DNA from: Brucella rhizosphaerae
GTDB taxonomy: Bacteria; Pseudomonadota; Alphaproteobacteria; Rhizobiales; Rhizobiaceae
Assembly (NCBI RefSeq): GCF_002252475.1
Contig: NZ_NNRK01000034.1
Location: 186,001-250,000 of the forward strand
DNA: 64,000 nucleotides
Direction: 5' to 3'
The notes under the pieces are model-generated. The model was not told where the DNA came from. It did no database searches and saw nothing but the letters and a program-made list of their open reading frames with translations. The stretch's first letter is position 1. Each line of letters starts with the position of its first letter. Shown here in pieces: positions 18,196 through 28,178 of this stretch. A program made the position numbers and the translations under genes.

Positions 18196-18927
18196 ATGAT
18201 CCTTTTTCCCGCCATCGATTTGAAAGACGGTCAATGCGTGCGCCTGAAGCTTGGCGACATGGATCAGGCCACCGTTTACAATGAAGACCCCGCAGCTCAG
18301 GCCAGGGCTTTTGAGGATCAGGGCTTTGAATGGCTGCATGTGGTTGATCTCAATGGTGCCTTTGCGGGAGAAAGCGTCAACGGCAAGGCTGTTGAAGCGA
18401 TCCTGAAAGCCACCAAGAATCCGGTTCAGCTTGGCGGCGGTATTCGTACGCTCGCTCATATTGAAAGCTGGCTCTCCAAGGGGCTGCGCCGCGTCATCCT
18501 GGGCACAGTTGCCGTGCGTGATCCGGCGCTGGTGATTGAAGCCTGCAAGGAGTTTCCGGGACGGGTTGCGGTCGGCATCGATGCCAAGGGCGGCTATGTC
18601 GCTGTTGAAGGCTGGGCCGAAGCATCCGAACTTGGCGTGGTGGAACTTGCGAAAAAATTTGAAGGCGCAGGCGTTGCAGCCATCATCTATACCGATATCG
18701 ACCGTGACGGTGTTCTGGCTGGCATCAACTGGGATTCAACACTTGGTCTCGCAGATAGCGTTTCCATTCCGGTGATCGCATCGGGCGGTCTTGCCTCGAT
18801 GGATGACATCAAACGTCTTGCAGCACCTGATGCCCGCAAGCTGGAAGGCGCGATTTCCGGTCGCGCCCTTTACGATGGACGCATCGATCCGGCTGAAGCA
18901 CTGGCTCTCCTGAGGACCCCCGCATGA
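18196..18927 (+). CDS. hisA: ProFAR isomerase (HisA)
   Basis: Cytosolic TIM barrel that isomerises ProFAR to PRFAR. The 243 residues include the first catalytic Asp in [14 protein letters not shown], the phosphate loops QLGGGIRT and IASGGLAS, and the second catalytic Asp in YTDIDRDG. Its stop overlaps the hisF start (ATGA), which implies coupling. Confidence 0.97.
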   Translation: MILFPAIDLKDGQCVRLKLGDMDQATVYNEDPAAQARAFEDQGFEWLHVVDLNGAFAGESVNGKAVEAILKATKNPVQLGGGIRTLAHIESWLSKGLRRVILGTVAVRDPALVIEACKEFPGRVAVGIDAKGGYVAVEGWAEASELGVVELAKKFEGAGVAAIIYTDIDRDGVLAGINWDSTLGLADSVSIPVIASGGLASMDDIKRLAAPDARKLEGAISGRALYDGRIDPAEALALLRTPA

Positions 18928-19709
18928 CTTTAAAAGCACGCGTAATCCCTTGTCTTGACGTCAAAGACGGCCGCGTCGTCAAGGGCGTGAACTTTGTCGA
19001 TCTGATTGATGCCGGTGATCCGGTAGAGGCTGCCCGGGCTTATGATGCGGCGGGAGCAGACGAATTGTGCTTCCTCGACATCACGGCGTCCTCGGACAAT
19101 CGTGAGACAATTTTTGACGTGATCGCCCGCACGGCAGAACAGTGCTTCATGCCGCTGACCGTTGGTGGCGGCGTGCGTCAGGTGGCTGACATCCGCAAGC
19201 TGCTTCTGGCCGGTGCGGACAAGGTTTCGATCAATACGGCTGCGGTAAAGAACCCCGAATTTGTTGCGGAAGCTGCCGATAAGTTCGGCGATCAGTGCAT
19301 TGTGGTTGCCATCGATGCCAAGAAGGTTTCGGCCGAAGGCGAAGCCAATCGCTGGGAAATTTTCACCCATGGCGGTCGCCAGACCACTGGCATTGATGCG
19401 GTTGAGTTTGCGCAGAAGGTGGTGAGCCTTGGCGCGGGCGAAATCCTGCTGACTTCAATGGATCGTGATGGCACCAAAGCCGGTTACGACGTGGCGTTGA
19501 CGCGAGCTGTGGCTGACAGCGTACGCGTACCGGTGATCGCATCGGGCGGCGTTGGCAATCTCGATCACATGGTTGCAGGCATCCGCGAAGGTCATGCGAC
19601 AGCGGTTCTCGCGGCGTCGATTTTCCACTTCGGCACCTATTCGGTTGGCGAAGCCAAGCGCTATATGGCCGAGGCGGGTATTCCTATGCGGCTTGATCCG
19701 GTCCGTTGA
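18924..19709 (+). CDS. hisF: Imidazole glycerol phosphate synthase, cyclase subunit
   Basis: TIM-barrel cyclase that makes IGP and AICAR from PRFAR with ammonia from HisH. The 261 residues include [18 protein letters not shown] with the catalytic Asp, [12 protein letters not shown] (seen here as [12 protein letters not shown]), SINTAAV and [11 protein letters not shown] phosphate loops, and the second catalytic Asp in [10 protein letters not shown]. It is coupled to hisA by a 4-bp overlap; hisE follows after 22 bp. Confidence 0.97.
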   Translation: MTLKARVIPCLDVKDGRVVKGVNFVDLIDAGDPVEAARAYDAAGADELCFLDITASSDNRETIFDVIARTAEQCFMPLTVGGGVRQVADIRKLLLAGADKVSINTAAVKNPEFVAEAADKFGDQCIVVAIDAKKVSAEGEANRWEIFTHGGRQTTGIDAVEFAQKVVSLGAGEILLTSMDRDGTKAGYDVALTRAVADSVRVPVIASGGVGNLDHMVAGIREGHATAVLAASIFHFGTYSVGEAKRYMAEAGIPMRLDPVR

Positions 19710-19731
19710 AAACAAGATTTAAGGAAATTCG

Positions 19732-20055
19732 ATGACTGAGTTCACACTTTCCGACCTTGAACGCATTGTCGCGGAGCGTGCGAGTTCGACGGACGGATCG
19801 TCTTATACCGCAAGCCTTGTCGCCAGGGGCCAGACACGGGCGGCAAAAAAGCTCGGTGAGGAAGCCGTGGAAGCGGTGATCGCCGCGGTAGAAGGCAACC
19901 GTGCAGAGATTGTCACGGAAAGCGCGGACCTGCTTTATCATTTGCTGGTGGTTCTCAAGATTGCCGACGTGCCGCTCGATGAAGTTCTTCTAGAATTGCA
20001 ACGCCGCACGGCGCAGACAGGCCTTGAGGAAAAGGCCGGTCGTCCGAAAGCATAA
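19732..20055 (+). CDS. hisE: Phosphoribosyl-ATP pyrophosphatase
   Basis: Second step of histidine synthesis: hydrolyses PR-ATP to PR-AMP. It has 107 residues of the all-alpha NTP-PPase (MazG-like) type. The [11 protein letters not shown] and [13 protein letters not shown] motifs, which hold the metal-binding Glu/Asp residues, are intact. It is a stand-alone HisE (not fused to HisI), as in other Rhizobiales. Followed by a REP-like repeat and then coaA. Confidence 0.96.
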   Translation: MTEFTLSDLERIVAERASSTDGSSYTASLVARGQTRAAKKLGEEAVEAVIAAVEGNRAEIVTESADLLYHLLVVLKIADVPLDEVLLELQRRTAQTGLEEKAGRPKA

Positions 20056-20057
20056 AT

Positions 20058-20102
20058 GCATGTCTCCCAAAAGTGGGTACCGGTTTTGGGGATAAGACAT
20101 GC
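20058..20102. repeat. dispersed palindromic repeat, copy 3
   Basis: GCATGTCTCCCAAAAGTGGG...GGGGATAAGACATGC; begins 3 bp after the hisE stop. Ends read GCATGTCT/AGACATGC, a variant shared with copies at 25155 and 50752. Confidence 0.85.
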
Positions 20103-20217
20103 TTGGAAACAAATGATGAGAGCATTTTCTCTGCTACAAAAATTGGAAATGCTCTGAATGAAAAGTGAATTGAAAGCTGCTAGTGCAGAATTGGCGTTGA
20201 GGGAGAGCAGCGACAAT

Positions 20218-21186
20218 ATGTGGGAAAAAGTAGACCAGTTAACGCCGTCGCGTTACTCGCCTTATCGTTTTTTCTCGGCTGAGGAATGGGCAGGTTTTCG
20301 CGCCGATACGCCCCTCACCCTCACCTATGAAGAAGTTAAACGGCTGCGCTCGCTGGGCGATCCGATTGATCTGGATGAAGTGCGGCGCATTTATCTGTCG
20401 CTGTCCCGCCTGCTCTATGCGCATGTGGAAGCCAGCCAGCTTCTGTTTCGCCAGCGTCAGCAGTTCCTCAATATGGAGGAAAGCTTCAAGACGCCCTTCA
20501 TTATCGGTGTTGCCGGATCGGTTGCCGTGGGTAAATCCACAACTGCCCGTATTCTGAAAGAGCTGCTCGCGCGCTGGCCTTCAAGCCCGAAGGTTGATCT
20601 GGTGACGACGGACGGCTTTCTCTATCCCAATGCGGCTTTGCGCGCCGATAACATGATGGAGCGCAAGGGCTTTCCGGAAAGCTACGATGTGGGCGCAGTC
20701 TTACGCTTTCTGTCGGCTATCAAGGCTGGCATGAGCCAGGTGCAGGCACCGCTTTATTCGCATTTGAGCTATGACGTGTTGCCGGGCGAATATCAGATTG
20801 TCGATAAGCCCGACATTCTGATCTTTGAAGGCATCAATGTGCTGCAAGTGCGCGATCTGCCCGAAGATGGCAAGATGGTGCCTTTCGTCTCCGACTTCTT
20901 CGACTTTTCGATCTATATCGATGCAGAGCCGGAGCTGATCCATAAATGGTATATTGACCGCTTCATGCGCCTGCGTGAGACGGCTTTCGTCAATCCGCAG
21001 TCGTTCTTCCATCGCTATTCGCAACTGTCCGAAGATGCGGCCCGTTCCATCGGCGAAGGCCTGTGGAACAACATCAATATGAGAAACCTGCTCGAAAACA
21101 TTCTGCCCACGCGTCCGCGTGCTGATCTCATATTGCGAAAAGGCAGCGATCATCTGATCGAAGAAGTGGCGCTCAGAAAAATATAA
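20218..21186 (+). CDS. coaA: Pantothenate kinase, type I
   Basis: Phosphorylates pantothenate, the first and feedback-regulated step of CoA synthesis. The 322 residues from ATG 20218 ([15 protein letters not shown]) match the usual family length; an in-frame ATG at 20158 would add 20 residues of non-family sequence. Walker [10 protein letters not shown] is at 100-108, followed by [11 protein letters not shown] and the RKGFPESYD and [11 protein letters not shown] segments typical of CoaA. It lies after hisE in the same direction and ends at a strong terminator. Confidence 0.96.
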   Translation: MWEKVDQLTPSRYSPYRFFSAEEWAGFRADTPLTLTYEEVKRLRSLGDPIDLDEVRRIYLSLSRLLYAHVEASQLLFRQRQQFLNMEESFKTPFIIGVAGSVAVGKSTTARILKELLARWPSSPKVDLVTTDGFLYPNAALRADNMMERKGFPESYDVGAVLRFLSAIKAGMSQVQAPLYSHLSYDVLPGEYQIVDKPDILIFEGINVLQVRDLPEDGKMVPFVSDFFDFSIYIDAEPELIHKWYIDRFMRLRETAFVNPQSFFHRYSQLSEDAARSIGEGLWNNINMRNLLENILPTRPRADLILRKGSDHLIEEVALRKI

Positions 21187-21200
21187 AAGCGGAAGATATG

Positions 21201-21227
21201 AAAAAGGCCGGTTAAACCGGCCTTTTT
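21201..21227. terminator. bidirectional terminator between coaA and the LysM gene
   Basis: AAAAAGGCCGGTT / AACCGGCCTTTTT, a perfect hairpin with A- and T-tracts on its two sides. Confidence 0.9.
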
Positions 21228-21238
21228 GAGATTGGCTG

Positions 21239-21694
21239 TTAGCCTTCCAGCGGCGGAATGCGCAGGACCTGGCCCGGATAGATTTTGTCCGGATGGGTCA
21301 GCATCGGCTTGTTGGCTTCAAAGATAATATCGTTCTTTGCGCCCTTGCCCTTACCATACTGGGCTTCAGCGATTTTCCAGAGATTATCGCCCTTCTTGAC
21401 CGTATAGAAGACGGGTTCAGCACCGGTTGTTCCAGCGCCTTCCACTTTCAGTTCCGAGGCTTCCACCTTTGAAACACCAAGCGAATTGCCGACTGCAATG
21501 ATCGCCTTTTCAAAAGCAGACTGATCCTTCACGTTGCCGGTCAGAACAGCCTTGTCGCCCTGAACGCTAACCTGAACGCCATCGGTGCCGAGATTATGCG
21601 AATCGAGTTCCTTCTTAAGATCATCGGCTTTGGGCTCATTTTCACCGAAACCAAGCTTGGTTCCAACCGATTTCACGAAATCGAAAATTCCCAT
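21239..21694 (-). CDS. BON-LysM domain protein (YgaU/Kbp type)
   Basis: Small protein of 151 residues. The BON domain spans about 25-85 (LKKELDSHNLG, then VQVSVQGDKAVLTGNV) and a C-terminal LysM is at about 97-147 (VFYTVKKGDNLWKIAEAQYG, with PDKIYPGQVLRIP). This is the arrangement of E. coli Kbp (YgaU), a K+-binding cytosolic protein. No signal peptide is visible, consistent with a cytosolic Kbp-like protein. Monocistronic, convergent with coaA. Confidence 0.9.
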   Translation of the reverse strand: MGIFDFVKSVGTKLGFGENEPKADDLKKELDSHNLGTDGVQVSVQGDKAVLTGNVKDQSAFEKAIIAVGNSLGVSKVEASELKVEGAGTTGAEPVFYTVKKGDNLWKIAEAQYGKGKGAKNDIIFEANKPMLTHPDKIYPGQVLRIPPLEG

Positions 21695-21892
21695 GGGGCA
21701 AGTCTCCCTGTTGTTGCTAACTTATTGATGCATGCAATCAAATATCAGAACCAGAGATGAGCCAGCGCTTCTTGCGGCCAATCAATGGGGTACAAAGTAC
21801 AGTCCCTTTCAAAATGGTCAAGGCAGGAAATTCCGGAAATTGCTCAATAAGTTCTGGCACTTAATTAGAGTATCCATAGAAAAAGACCTGTC

Positions 21893-23617
21893 CTACCGCC
21901 CAAGATTGGTGCGGGCGAGATCGACGATTTCATCGCCGCGACCACTGATGATGGCTTTGAGCATGTAGAGACTGAAGCCTTTTGCCTGCTCGGCCTTGAT
22001 TTTGGGCGGCATGACGAGCTCCTGTTTGGCGGTCACAACATCGACCAGAACCGGGCCGTTATGGGCGAAGGCCTGTTGCAGAGCATTTGGCAGATCAGCA
22101 GATTCCTCAACGCGAAAACCTTTAATGCCGATGGCTTCCGCCATGGCCGCGAAGTTCGGATTTTCGAGATCAGTCCCGGAGGTGAGATAACCACCGGCCT
22201 TCATCTCCATGGCAACAAAACCGAGAGAGCCGTTGTTATAGACGATGATCTTTGCCGGCAGATTAAGCTGCTTGAGCGAAAGAAAATCACCCATCATCAT
22301 GGTGAAACCACCATCGCCCGAAAGCGAGACAACCTGTCGGTCAGGCGCTGCAGCCTTCGCCCCAAGCGCCTGAAGCATCGCATTGGCCATCGAACCATGA
22401 TTGAACGAGCCAAGCAGGCGACGCTTACCATTCATGGTGAGATAGCGTGCGGCCCAGACAGTTGGCGTGCCGACATCGGCGGTGAAGATCGCATTCTCGT
22501 CTGCAATCTCGTCGATGAGACGCGTGAGATATTGCGGATGGATCGGCTGGCCAGGCTTTGATGGCGCTGCCAGATCATCCAGCGCCTCGCGCGCCTTGGT
22601 ATAATGGGTCTTGGCGGCATCAAGAAATTTCGTGCTGCGACCCGATTTAAGCTTGGGCAGAAGGGCTGTGATCGTTTCAGAAACATCGCCCGTCGCGCCA
22701 AACGTCAGCGGTGCGCGGCGGCCAAGTTGCGAAGGATCATTATCGATCTGAACGATTTTGGCCTTGTCTGGATAGAAATTGCGATAAGGGAAACTGGTGC
22801 CGAGCATCAGCAGCGTGTCGCAGTTGAGCATGGCGTGATAGCCGGACGAAAAGCCGATCAGGCCAGTCATTCCGACATCGAAGGGATTGTCCCATTCGAT
22901 ATGTTCCTTGCCACGCAATGCATGAACGACAGGTGCTTCCAATTTTTCGGCCAATGAGACGACAGCGTCATGTGCGCCTGCACAGCCGCTGCCTGCAAGA
23001 ATGGTGATTTTTTCTGAGCTATTGAGAATGTCTGCGAGTTTTGCAACATCCTGATCAGCAGGGATGACGCGTGGAAGCGAAACCGGTGTCCAGGTTTGCC
23101 TGGCGCCGTCCGGCGCTTGCCTGAGCGCCACATCGCCCGGAATGACGATCACAGCCACGCCACGCTTGCCGATGGCTGCACGCATGGCGCGGTTCAGCAC
23201 TTCGGGCATCTGCGCAGGATTGGAAACCAGCTCGACGAAATGGCTGCATTCGCGAAACAGTTCCTGCGGATGGGTTTCCTGAAAATAATCGAGGCCGATT
23301 TCTGATGAAGGAATATGTGCTGCAATGGCCAGCACCGGCTCGTGATTGCGATGGCAATCAAACAGTCCATTGATAAGGTGAAGATTGCCGGGCCCGCAGC
23401 TTCCGGCACAGACAGCCAGTTCGCCGGTGATGGCCGCTTCGGCCCCTGCGGCAAAGGCTGCGGTTTCTTCATGCCGGACATGCATCCAGTCGATTTTACC
23501 GAGCCGTCTCAGGCTGTCATTCAATCCATTGAGGCTATCGCCCGTAACGCCCCAGATACGCTTAACACCCGCTTCGGCCAATGTTTGAGCCAGAAGATCC
23601 GCAACAGTCATGCCCAT
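21893..23617 (-). CDS. poxB: Thiamine-pyrophosphate enzyme, pyruvate dehydrogenase (quinone)/PoxB-like
   Basis: ThDP- and FAD-dependent enzyme of the acetohydroxyacid synthase/pyruvate oxidase superfamily, 574 residues. The N-terminal Pyr domain ([20 protein letters not shown], ending with the catalytic Glu region [10 protein letters not shown]), central FAD-like domain and C-terminal PP domain with [13 protein letters not shown] and the metal-binding NNGSLGF are all present. PoxB of E. coli makes acetate and CO2 from pyruvate at the membrane. The C-terminal membrane-binding peptide is not evident by eye. ATG 23617 is chosen for its GGGTG ribosome site 8 bp upstream. A REP-like repeat lies just upstream. 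Confidence 0.85.
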   Translation of the reverse strand: MGMTVADLLAQTLAEAGVKRIWGVTGDSLNGLNDSLRRLGKIDWMHVRHEETAAFAAGAEAAITGELAVCAGSCGPGNLHLINGLFDCHRNHEPVLAIAAHIPSSEIGLDYFQETHPQELFRECSHFVELVSNPAQMPEVLNRAMRAAIGKRGVAVIVIPGDVALRQAPDGARQTWTPVSLPRVIPADQDVAKLADILNSSEKITILAGSGCAGAHDAVVSLAEKLEAPVVHALRGKEHIEWDNPFDVGMTGLIGFSSGYHAMLNCDTLLMLGTSFPYRNFYPDKAKIVQIDNDPSQLGRRAPLTFGATGDVSETITALLPKLKSGRSTKFLDAAKTHYTKAREALDDLAAPSKPGQPIHPQYLTRLIDEIADENAIFTADVGTPTVWAARYLTMNGKRRLLGSFNHGSMANAMLQALGAKAAAPDRQVVSLSGDGGFTMMMGDFLSLKQLNLPAKIIVYNNGSLGFVAMEMKAGGYLTSGTDLENPNFAAMAEAIGIKGFRVEESADLPNALQQAFAHNGPVLVDVVTAKQELVMPPKIKAEQAKGFSLYMLKAIISGRGDEIVDLARTNLGR

Positions 23618-23637
23618 GATCAATTCACCCTTTTAGA

Positions 23638-23681
23638 GCGCATCCCGAAAAGTGGGAACCGGCTTTCGGAGCAAGATGCGC
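23638..23681. repeat. dispersed palindromic repeat, copy 4
   Basis: GCGCATCCCGAAAAGTGGGA...AAGATGCGC, in the 5' region of the PoxB-like gene. Confidence 0.85.
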
Positions 23682-23788
23682 GTAAAAATAAACAGATATT
23701 CCAACAATCTCACAGAATTACCTAGGGCGCAGGCGGCAAGTTGGAAGCTTGCATACGGCATCAATTGATGCCGTATGTGTTTAGGCAC

Positions 23789-24556
23789 TTATTTCGTGCA
23801 GTCGCTGACAAAGCGCGCGAGACAGGCATCAAATTCGGCAGACGCTTCGCGGAATGGTGCGTGACCTGCATTGTCGATAACGTGGGTTTTACCTTCCCAT
23901 AGATTGCCGAATTTTACTTTCGACACAAAATCGAGTTCGACAAAGGGCTCATCACGGCCATTCACGACCGCGATGGGGAGTTTTGTATCCGCAACAATAT
24001 CGCGCTGGTTGCCGCCGGTTCCGGCTGCAAATTTTTCAAACATGATGCGGCGTGCGCGTCCATCGGTCCGCGCAACGATATCGAGCAGTGATGCCTCAAA
24101 GGGCTCGCCGCAGGTGCTGCGGGCATAGGATTCCACGTCGCGTTCCGAAAAGATTTCCTGTCCGGCAAGTGCCATATCAGGCCCGCTCTTGAACCCTTGC
24201 CCCACTTCTTCACGCGCGACAGGTGGGGTTCCGGTAATCATAAGGCCGCGCATGGCCGGGTAGCGTGCAATCATCTCAATGCCGATATGGCCGCCGAGCG
24301 ACCAGCCGAAAACCACCGCATCGGCAATTCCCAGTTTCCGCATCACCTCTGTCATCGCGTCCGCATAGCCTTCCATCGAATAGCTGCGGTCGGGGTCGAT
24401 AGCGTCGGAAGACTTTCCGTGGCCTGGAAGATCGGGTGCGATCACTCGCCACTTTTTGCCGATCTCGCCTTCGAGCTGCGGTGCAAAAATGGCGCCCGAA
24501 CTTGAATTGCCATGGATCATCAGAAGAGGTGCGCCCTCGCCCTCGCTTTCACGCAC
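23789..24556 (-). CDS. Alpha/beta hydrolase with apparent N-terminal frameshift
   Basis: Serine hydrolase of the alpha/beta fold. The oxyanion region LLMIHGNSSSG, the nucleophile elbow VFGWSLGGHIG and the C-terminal His in DNAGHAPFRE give a full triad. From GTG 24556 the protein has 255 residues and lacks the usual first strand. A natural start, MTINYHELEP from ATG 24603 with GGGAA upstream, lies one frame off; adding one base near 24575-24580 would join it to the downstream frame as HELE...SHGRIAVRESEG. So either a 1-bp deletion (real or a sequencing error) or use of the internal GTG. The substrate is unknown. Confidence 0.75.
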   Translation of the reverse strand: MRESEGEGAPLLMIHGNSSSGAIFAPQLEGEIGKKWRVIAPDLPGHGKSSDAIDPDRSYSMEGYADAMTEVMRKLGIADAVVFGWSLGGHIGIEMIARYPAMRGLMITGTPPVAREEVGQGFKSGPDMALAGQEIFSERDVESYARSTCGEPFEASLLDIVARTDGRARRIMFEKFAAGTGGNQRDIVADTKLPIAVVNGRDEPFVELDFVSKVKFGNLWEGKTHVIDNAGHAPFREASAEFDACLARFVSDCTK

Positions 24557-24628
24557 TGCAATGCGGCCATGGCTGGTTCAAGCTCGTGATAATTGATTGT
24601 CATGTCGTCGTTCCCAAATGCCACTATT

Positions 24629-25066
24629 CTAATCGTAAGAAACCTTGCCGCGGCCCTTTTTTATGTCCGATCGCCCGGACTTGGCCTTCAGGCGGCGTTC
24701 GACCGAGCCTTTGGTTGGCTTTGTCTTCCGGCGTGGTGGAGGCGGTGGTTCAGCCGCCTTGGCGATCAGCTCAATCATCCGCTCACGTGCGTCCTCGCGA
24801 TTACGTTCCTGCGTACGGAAGCGATTGGCTTCAATCAGGATGTCGCCATCCTTGGTGCCCTTCTGACCGGCAAGTTTGAAAAGACGGGAAAGCACATCTT
24901 CCGGCAGGCCGGATTGGCTTGCGTGAAAACGCAGCTGAACGGCAGTTGAAACCTTATTGACGTTCTGACCGCCGGGACCGGATGAGCGAATAAAGCTCTC
25001 CTCCAGATCGTCCTCGTGGATCGTCAGGCGGTTCGTGATGCGGATGATGTTGCGGCTTTCTTCCAT
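24629..25066 (-). CDS. arfB: Peptidyl-tRNA hydrolase ArfB (ribosome rescue)
   Basis: Release-factor-like hydrolase that frees peptides from stalled ribosomes. The 145 residues carry the GGQ motif in SSGPGGQNVNKVSTAV (GGQ at 32-34) and a long basic C-terminal tail (PPPPRRKTKPTKGSVERRLKAK-type) that enters the empty mRNA channel. There is no codon-recognition domain, which separates it from RF1/RF2. It lies between the hydrolase and pckA on the same strand; separate promoters are likely, since a terminator and a repeat lie on the pckA side. Confidence 0.95.
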   Translation of the reverse strand: MEESRNIIRITNRLTIHEDDLEESFIRSSGPGGQNVNKVSTAVQLRFHASQSGLPEDVLSRLFKLAGQKGTKDGDILIEANRFRTQERNREDARERMIELIAKAAEPPPPPRRKTKPTKGSVERRLKAKSGRSDIKKGRGKVSYD

Positions 25067-25106
25067 GATGCGAAGTGATACACCGCTTTTTATCGATTAG
25101 ACAAAA

Positions 25107-25137
25107 GAAAAACCCGACCTTTCGGCCGGGCTTCTCC
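25107..25137 (-). terminator. terminator downstream of pckA
   Basis: On the minus strand CCCGGCC-GAAA-GGTCGGG followed by TTTTTCTTTT; ends pckA. Confidence 0.85.
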
Positions 25138-25154
25138 TCCTCCTCAGGATATCG

Positions 25155-25200
25155 GCATGTCTCCCAAAAGCGGGCACCGCCTTCGAGGGGAAAGACATGC
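25155..25200. repeat. dispersed palindromic repeat, copy 5
   Basis: GCATGTCTCCCAAAAGCGGG...GGGGAAAGACATGC; lies between the pckA stop and its terminator, so it is probably in the 3' UTR. Confidence 0.85.
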
Positions 25201-25211
25201 GTAAGAGCGTA

Positions 25212-26822
25212 CTACTCAGCAGCGATCTGGGTTGCCGGTGCTGCATCCCTCACATCGTGATCGACATGGCTTTCGAATTTCTCGAAATTGTTCACGAACA
25301 TATCGACAAGCTTTTTGGCCTGTGCGTCATAAGCTGCCTTGTCGGCCCATGTCGAACGCGGATCGAGAATGGACGCATCCACGCCCGGCACTTCAACCGG
25401 AACGGCAAAGCCGAAATTCGGATCGGTGCGGAACTCCGCATTGTTGAGCGAGCCGTCGAGTGCTGCGGCCAGAAGCGCACGCGTTGCCTTGATCGGCATA
25501 CGCTTGCCGGTGCCGTAAGCGCCGCCAGTCCAGCCGGTGTTGACCAGCCAGCAATCGACCTTGTGTTCAGCGATCAGCTTGCGCAGGAGATTGCCGTATT
25601 CAGATGGATGGCGCGGCATGAATGGCGCACCAAAGCAGGTCGAAAACGTTGCTTCCGGTTCAGTCACGCCTTTTTCCGTACCTGCGACCTTGGCGGTGTA
25701 ACCCGACAGGAAGTGGTACATGGCCTGCGCAGGTGTCAGCTTGGCAATTGGAGGCATCACGCCGAAAGCGTCGGCGGTCAGCATGATGATGTTTTTAGGC
25801 TGGCCACCCTTCCCCGATGAGGAAGCATTGGGAATGAAGTCGAGCGGATAGGCACAACGGGTGTTTTCCGTGAGCGAGCCATCGTCGAAATCCGGCTGGC
25901 GGTTTTCGTCCAGCACGACATTTTCCAGAACAGTGCCAAAACGCTGCGTGGTCGCAAAGATTTCGGGTTCAGCTTCTGCCGAAAGACGGATGGTCTTAGC
26001 ATAACAGCCACCTTCAAAATTGAAGATGCCGTCTTCGCCCCAGCCATGTTCATCGTCACCAATTAACGTGCGGCTTGGATCTGCCGAAAGCGTCGTCTTG
26101 CCGGTGCCCGAAAGACCGAAGAACACGGCGGTATCGCTGTTCGGACCTTCGTTGGCCGAGCAATGCATTGGCATAACGCCCTTGGCAGGCAGCAGATAGT
26201 TAAGCGCGGTGAAGACCGACTTCTTCATTTCACCGGCATAGGATGTGCCGCCGATCAGTACGATCTTGCGGGTAAGATCGACCGCGATCACCGTTTCGGT
26301 GCGCACACCATAGCGTGCCGGATCGGCCTTGAAGGATGGCAGATCGATGATCGTCATTTCAGGCACATAGGATGCAAGCGTTGCTTCTTCCGGGCGGATC
26401 AGCAGATTGCGGATGAACAGCGAGTGCCATGCATATTCGGTGACAACGCGCGCATTGATCTTATTGTCTTGGTCCGCGCCGCCGATCAGATCCTGCACGA
26501 AGAGCTCTTTGCCCTTCGCATGATCGATGAAATCGGCATAAAGCAGATCGAAAGCTTCCGGCGTCATGGGCTTGTTGTTGTCCCACCAGACCTGATCTTC
26601 CGTGCTTGCGTCGCGAACGACGAACTTGTCTTTTGGCGAACGGCCCGTGTGCTGACCGGTGCGCGCAACAAGCGCGCCCTGTGCGGAAAGCTCAGCTTCG
26701 CCACGACGAATTGTCTCTTCATAAAGCCGGGCCGGTCCAAAATTATAAAAGACTGCGGACAGTTCCTTCAATCCTGAAGTGGAAATGGAAGCGGCAGTAT
26801 TGTGAATGCCGATCTCTTTCAT
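25212..26822 (-). CDS. pckA: Phosphoenolpyruvate carboxykinase (ATP)
   Basis: Gluconeogenic enzyme that converts oxaloacetate and ATP to PEP, ADP and CO2. The 536 residues include the substrate-binding [15 protein letters not shown], the kinase-1a P-loop [14 protein letters not shown] (236-249), the metal-binding [21 protein letters not shown] and the C-terminal [13 protein letters not shown] motif. It is divergent from chvI; in rhizobia and Agrobacterium this gene is controlled by the neighbouring ChvG/ChvI system. The 459-bp gap holds a striking AT-rich palindrome that may be an operator. Confidence 0.97.
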   Translation of the reverse strand: MKEIGIHNTAASISTSGLKELSAVFYNFGPARLYEETIRRGEAELSAQGALVARTGQHTGRSPKDKFVVRDASTEDQVWWDNNKPMTPEAFDLLYADFIDHAKGKELFVQDLIGGADQDNKINARVVTEYAWHSLFIRNLLIRPEEATLASYVPEMTIIDLPSFKADPARYGVRTETVIAVDLTRKIVLIGGTSYAGEMKKSVFTALNYLLPAKGVMPMHCSANEGPNSDTAVFFGLSGTGKTTLSADPSRTLIGDDEHGWGEDGIFNFEGGCYAKTIRLSAEAEPEIFATTQRFGTVLENVVLDENRQPDFDDGSLTENTRCAYPLDFIPNASSSGKGGQPKNIIMLTADAFGVMPPIAKLTPAQAMYHFLSGYTAKVAGTEKGVTEPEATFSTCFGAPFMPRHPSEYGNLLRKLIAEHKVDCWLVNTGWTGGAYGTGKRMPIKATRALLAAALDGSLNNAEFRTDPNFGFAVPVEVPGVDASILDPRSTWADKAAYDAQAKKLVDMFVNNFEKFESHVDHDVRDAAPATQIAAE

Positions 26823-26896
26823 GGTCTCTCCGCCATTGGTTCAAAACTTCGTTGGCCCCGGTCTCTTTTAAACGGGATGGCAGTCAGAAGCAGATT

Positions 26897-26952
26897 AATC
26901 AAATCAAATCAAATATTTAATCGATTTAAAAAAATTGAAACTTTTTTAAATC
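26897..26952. promoter_or_regulatory. AT-rich tandem repeat and palindrome in the pckA-chvI gap
   Basis: Three AATCA-type 5-bp units (26897-26914) are followed by the perfect inverted repeat GATTTAAAAAA (26923-26933) and TTTTTTAAATC (26942-26952), 8 bp apart. It lies about 100 bp upstream of pckA. Candidate operator or promoter region for pckA; the identity of the regulator is not shown by the sequence. Confidence 0.5.
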
Positions 26953-27281
26953 GTTTAATCTTTGCGTTATCATGTGCATTCCTGGTCTGACCTCCTGGGC
27001 TGGTCTCCGATATGGCCCACACTGGAACAATTCTTGATTGCATGAACCAGGGCAAAAGGATTCGCCATGGGTCGCTGAAGGCGAGTTGAGCGGCTGCCAC
27101 ATTTTGTACCTAATTTGTACTGCACAAGCGGGACGACTATTATACTATTGATTTGTCAGGACACCTGGGACCAAAGCGTCCCGTGAACTGACAGAGTGGA
27201 TTTACAGACGAGACGCCAGAAGGCGTTCGGTAATTTCTGCCGCTGATGTGATCGGGGCGGTTTAAAAAGGAGAAGGTCCGC

Positions 27282-28001
27282 ATGAAGGAAGCTTCGGCAA
27301 CGCAGACAATTGCGCTGGTCGACGATGACCGCAACATTCTGACCTCCGTTTCCATTGCTCTGGAGTCGGAAGGCTATCGCGTGGAGACCTATACTGATGG
27401 GGCTTCCGCATTGGATGGTCTGTCGGCGCGCCCACCGAACCTTGCCATCTTCGATATCAAGATGCCGCGCATGGATGGTATGGAACTGCTGCGCCGCCTG
27501 CGCCAGAAATCCGATCTCCCGGTGATCTTTCTGACTTCCAAGGATGATGAGATCGACGAATTGTTCGGCCTGAAGATGGGTGCGGATGATTTCATCACCA
27601 AGCCGTTCTCCCAGCGCCTTCTTGTCGAGCGGGTGAAGGCTGTTCTGCGCCGCGTGGCAGCGCGCGATGGCACTGCAAAACCGACAGGCCAACAGGCAAA
27701 GTCGCTGGAGCGTGGTCAGCTGGTTATGGATCAGGAACGTCATACCTGCACCTGGAAGGGTGAACCGGTAACGCTGACTGTAACCGAATTTCTCATACTG
27801 CATTCGCTGGCACAGCGCCCCGGCGTTGTTAAAAGCCGTGACGCATTGATGGATGCGGCCTATGATGAGCAGGTCTATGTGGATGATCGGACGATCGACA
27901 GCCACATCAAGCGTCTGCGCAAGAAGTTCAAGTCGGTCGATGACGACTTTGAGATGATCGAAACGCTCTACGGCGTCGGTTATCGCTTCCGCGAAGCATA
28001 A
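27282..28001 (+). CDS. chvI: Response regulator ChvI/BvrR
   Basis: OmpR/PhoB-type regulator of 239 residues. The receiver domain (1-125) has the acidic cluster [10 protein letters not shown] (14-16), phospho-acceptor Asp58 in [10 protein letters not shown], and the conserved LTSK and TKPF segments. The winged-helix DNA-binding domain lies at about 140-237, ending in LYGVGYRF. It pairs with ChvG 178 bp downstream. In Brucella this pair (BvrR/BvrS) controls outer-membrane composition and virulence; in Agrobacterium and Sinorhizobium it senses acid or periplasmic signals. A long leader, about 180 bp from the TTATACTAT-like region, suggests an untranslated region. Confidence 0.96.
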   Translation: MKEASATQTIALVDDDRNILTSVSIALESEGYRVETYTDGASALDGLSARPPNLAIFDIKMPRMDGMELLRRLRQKSDLPVIFLTSKDDEIDELFGLKMGADDFITKPFSQRLLVERVKAVLRRVAARDGTAKPTGQQAKSLERGQLVMDQERHTCTWKGEPVTLTVTEFLILHSLAQRPGVVKSRDALMDAAYDEQVYVDDRTIDSHIKRLRKKFKSVDDDFEMIETLYGVGYRFREA

Positions 28002-28050
28002 TATAGAGCTATTACATCGCCGGGCTTTCACAGGCCCGGTGGTATTCCAG

Positions 28051-28096
28051 AGCATTTCCGGCAAAGTGCGGAGCGGCTTTGGGATTAAGGTATGCG
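28051..28096. repeat. dispersed palindromic repeat, copy 6 (diverged)
   Basis: AGCATTTCCGGCAAAGTGCG...AAGGTATGCG; followed by a second hairpin module GTCTGAT-ATG-ATCAGATC at about 28121-28138. Lies between chvI and chvG. Confidence 0.6.
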
Positions 28097-28178
28097 TAAG
28101 AACGAAGTAATGGAGCGCCGGTCTGATATGATCAGATCGGATTTTGCTTAAGAACTAAGAAGGCAGGATTGAAGCGAC

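Noticed and set aside
26823-27281. Possible small RNA or extra gene in the pckA-chvI gap
   Set aside because: Some hairpin potential and an AT-rich start but no promoter, terminator or homologous structure that I can support.
27156-28064. 302-residue minus-strand ORF antisense to chvI
   Set aside because: Shadow of the response regulator gene.
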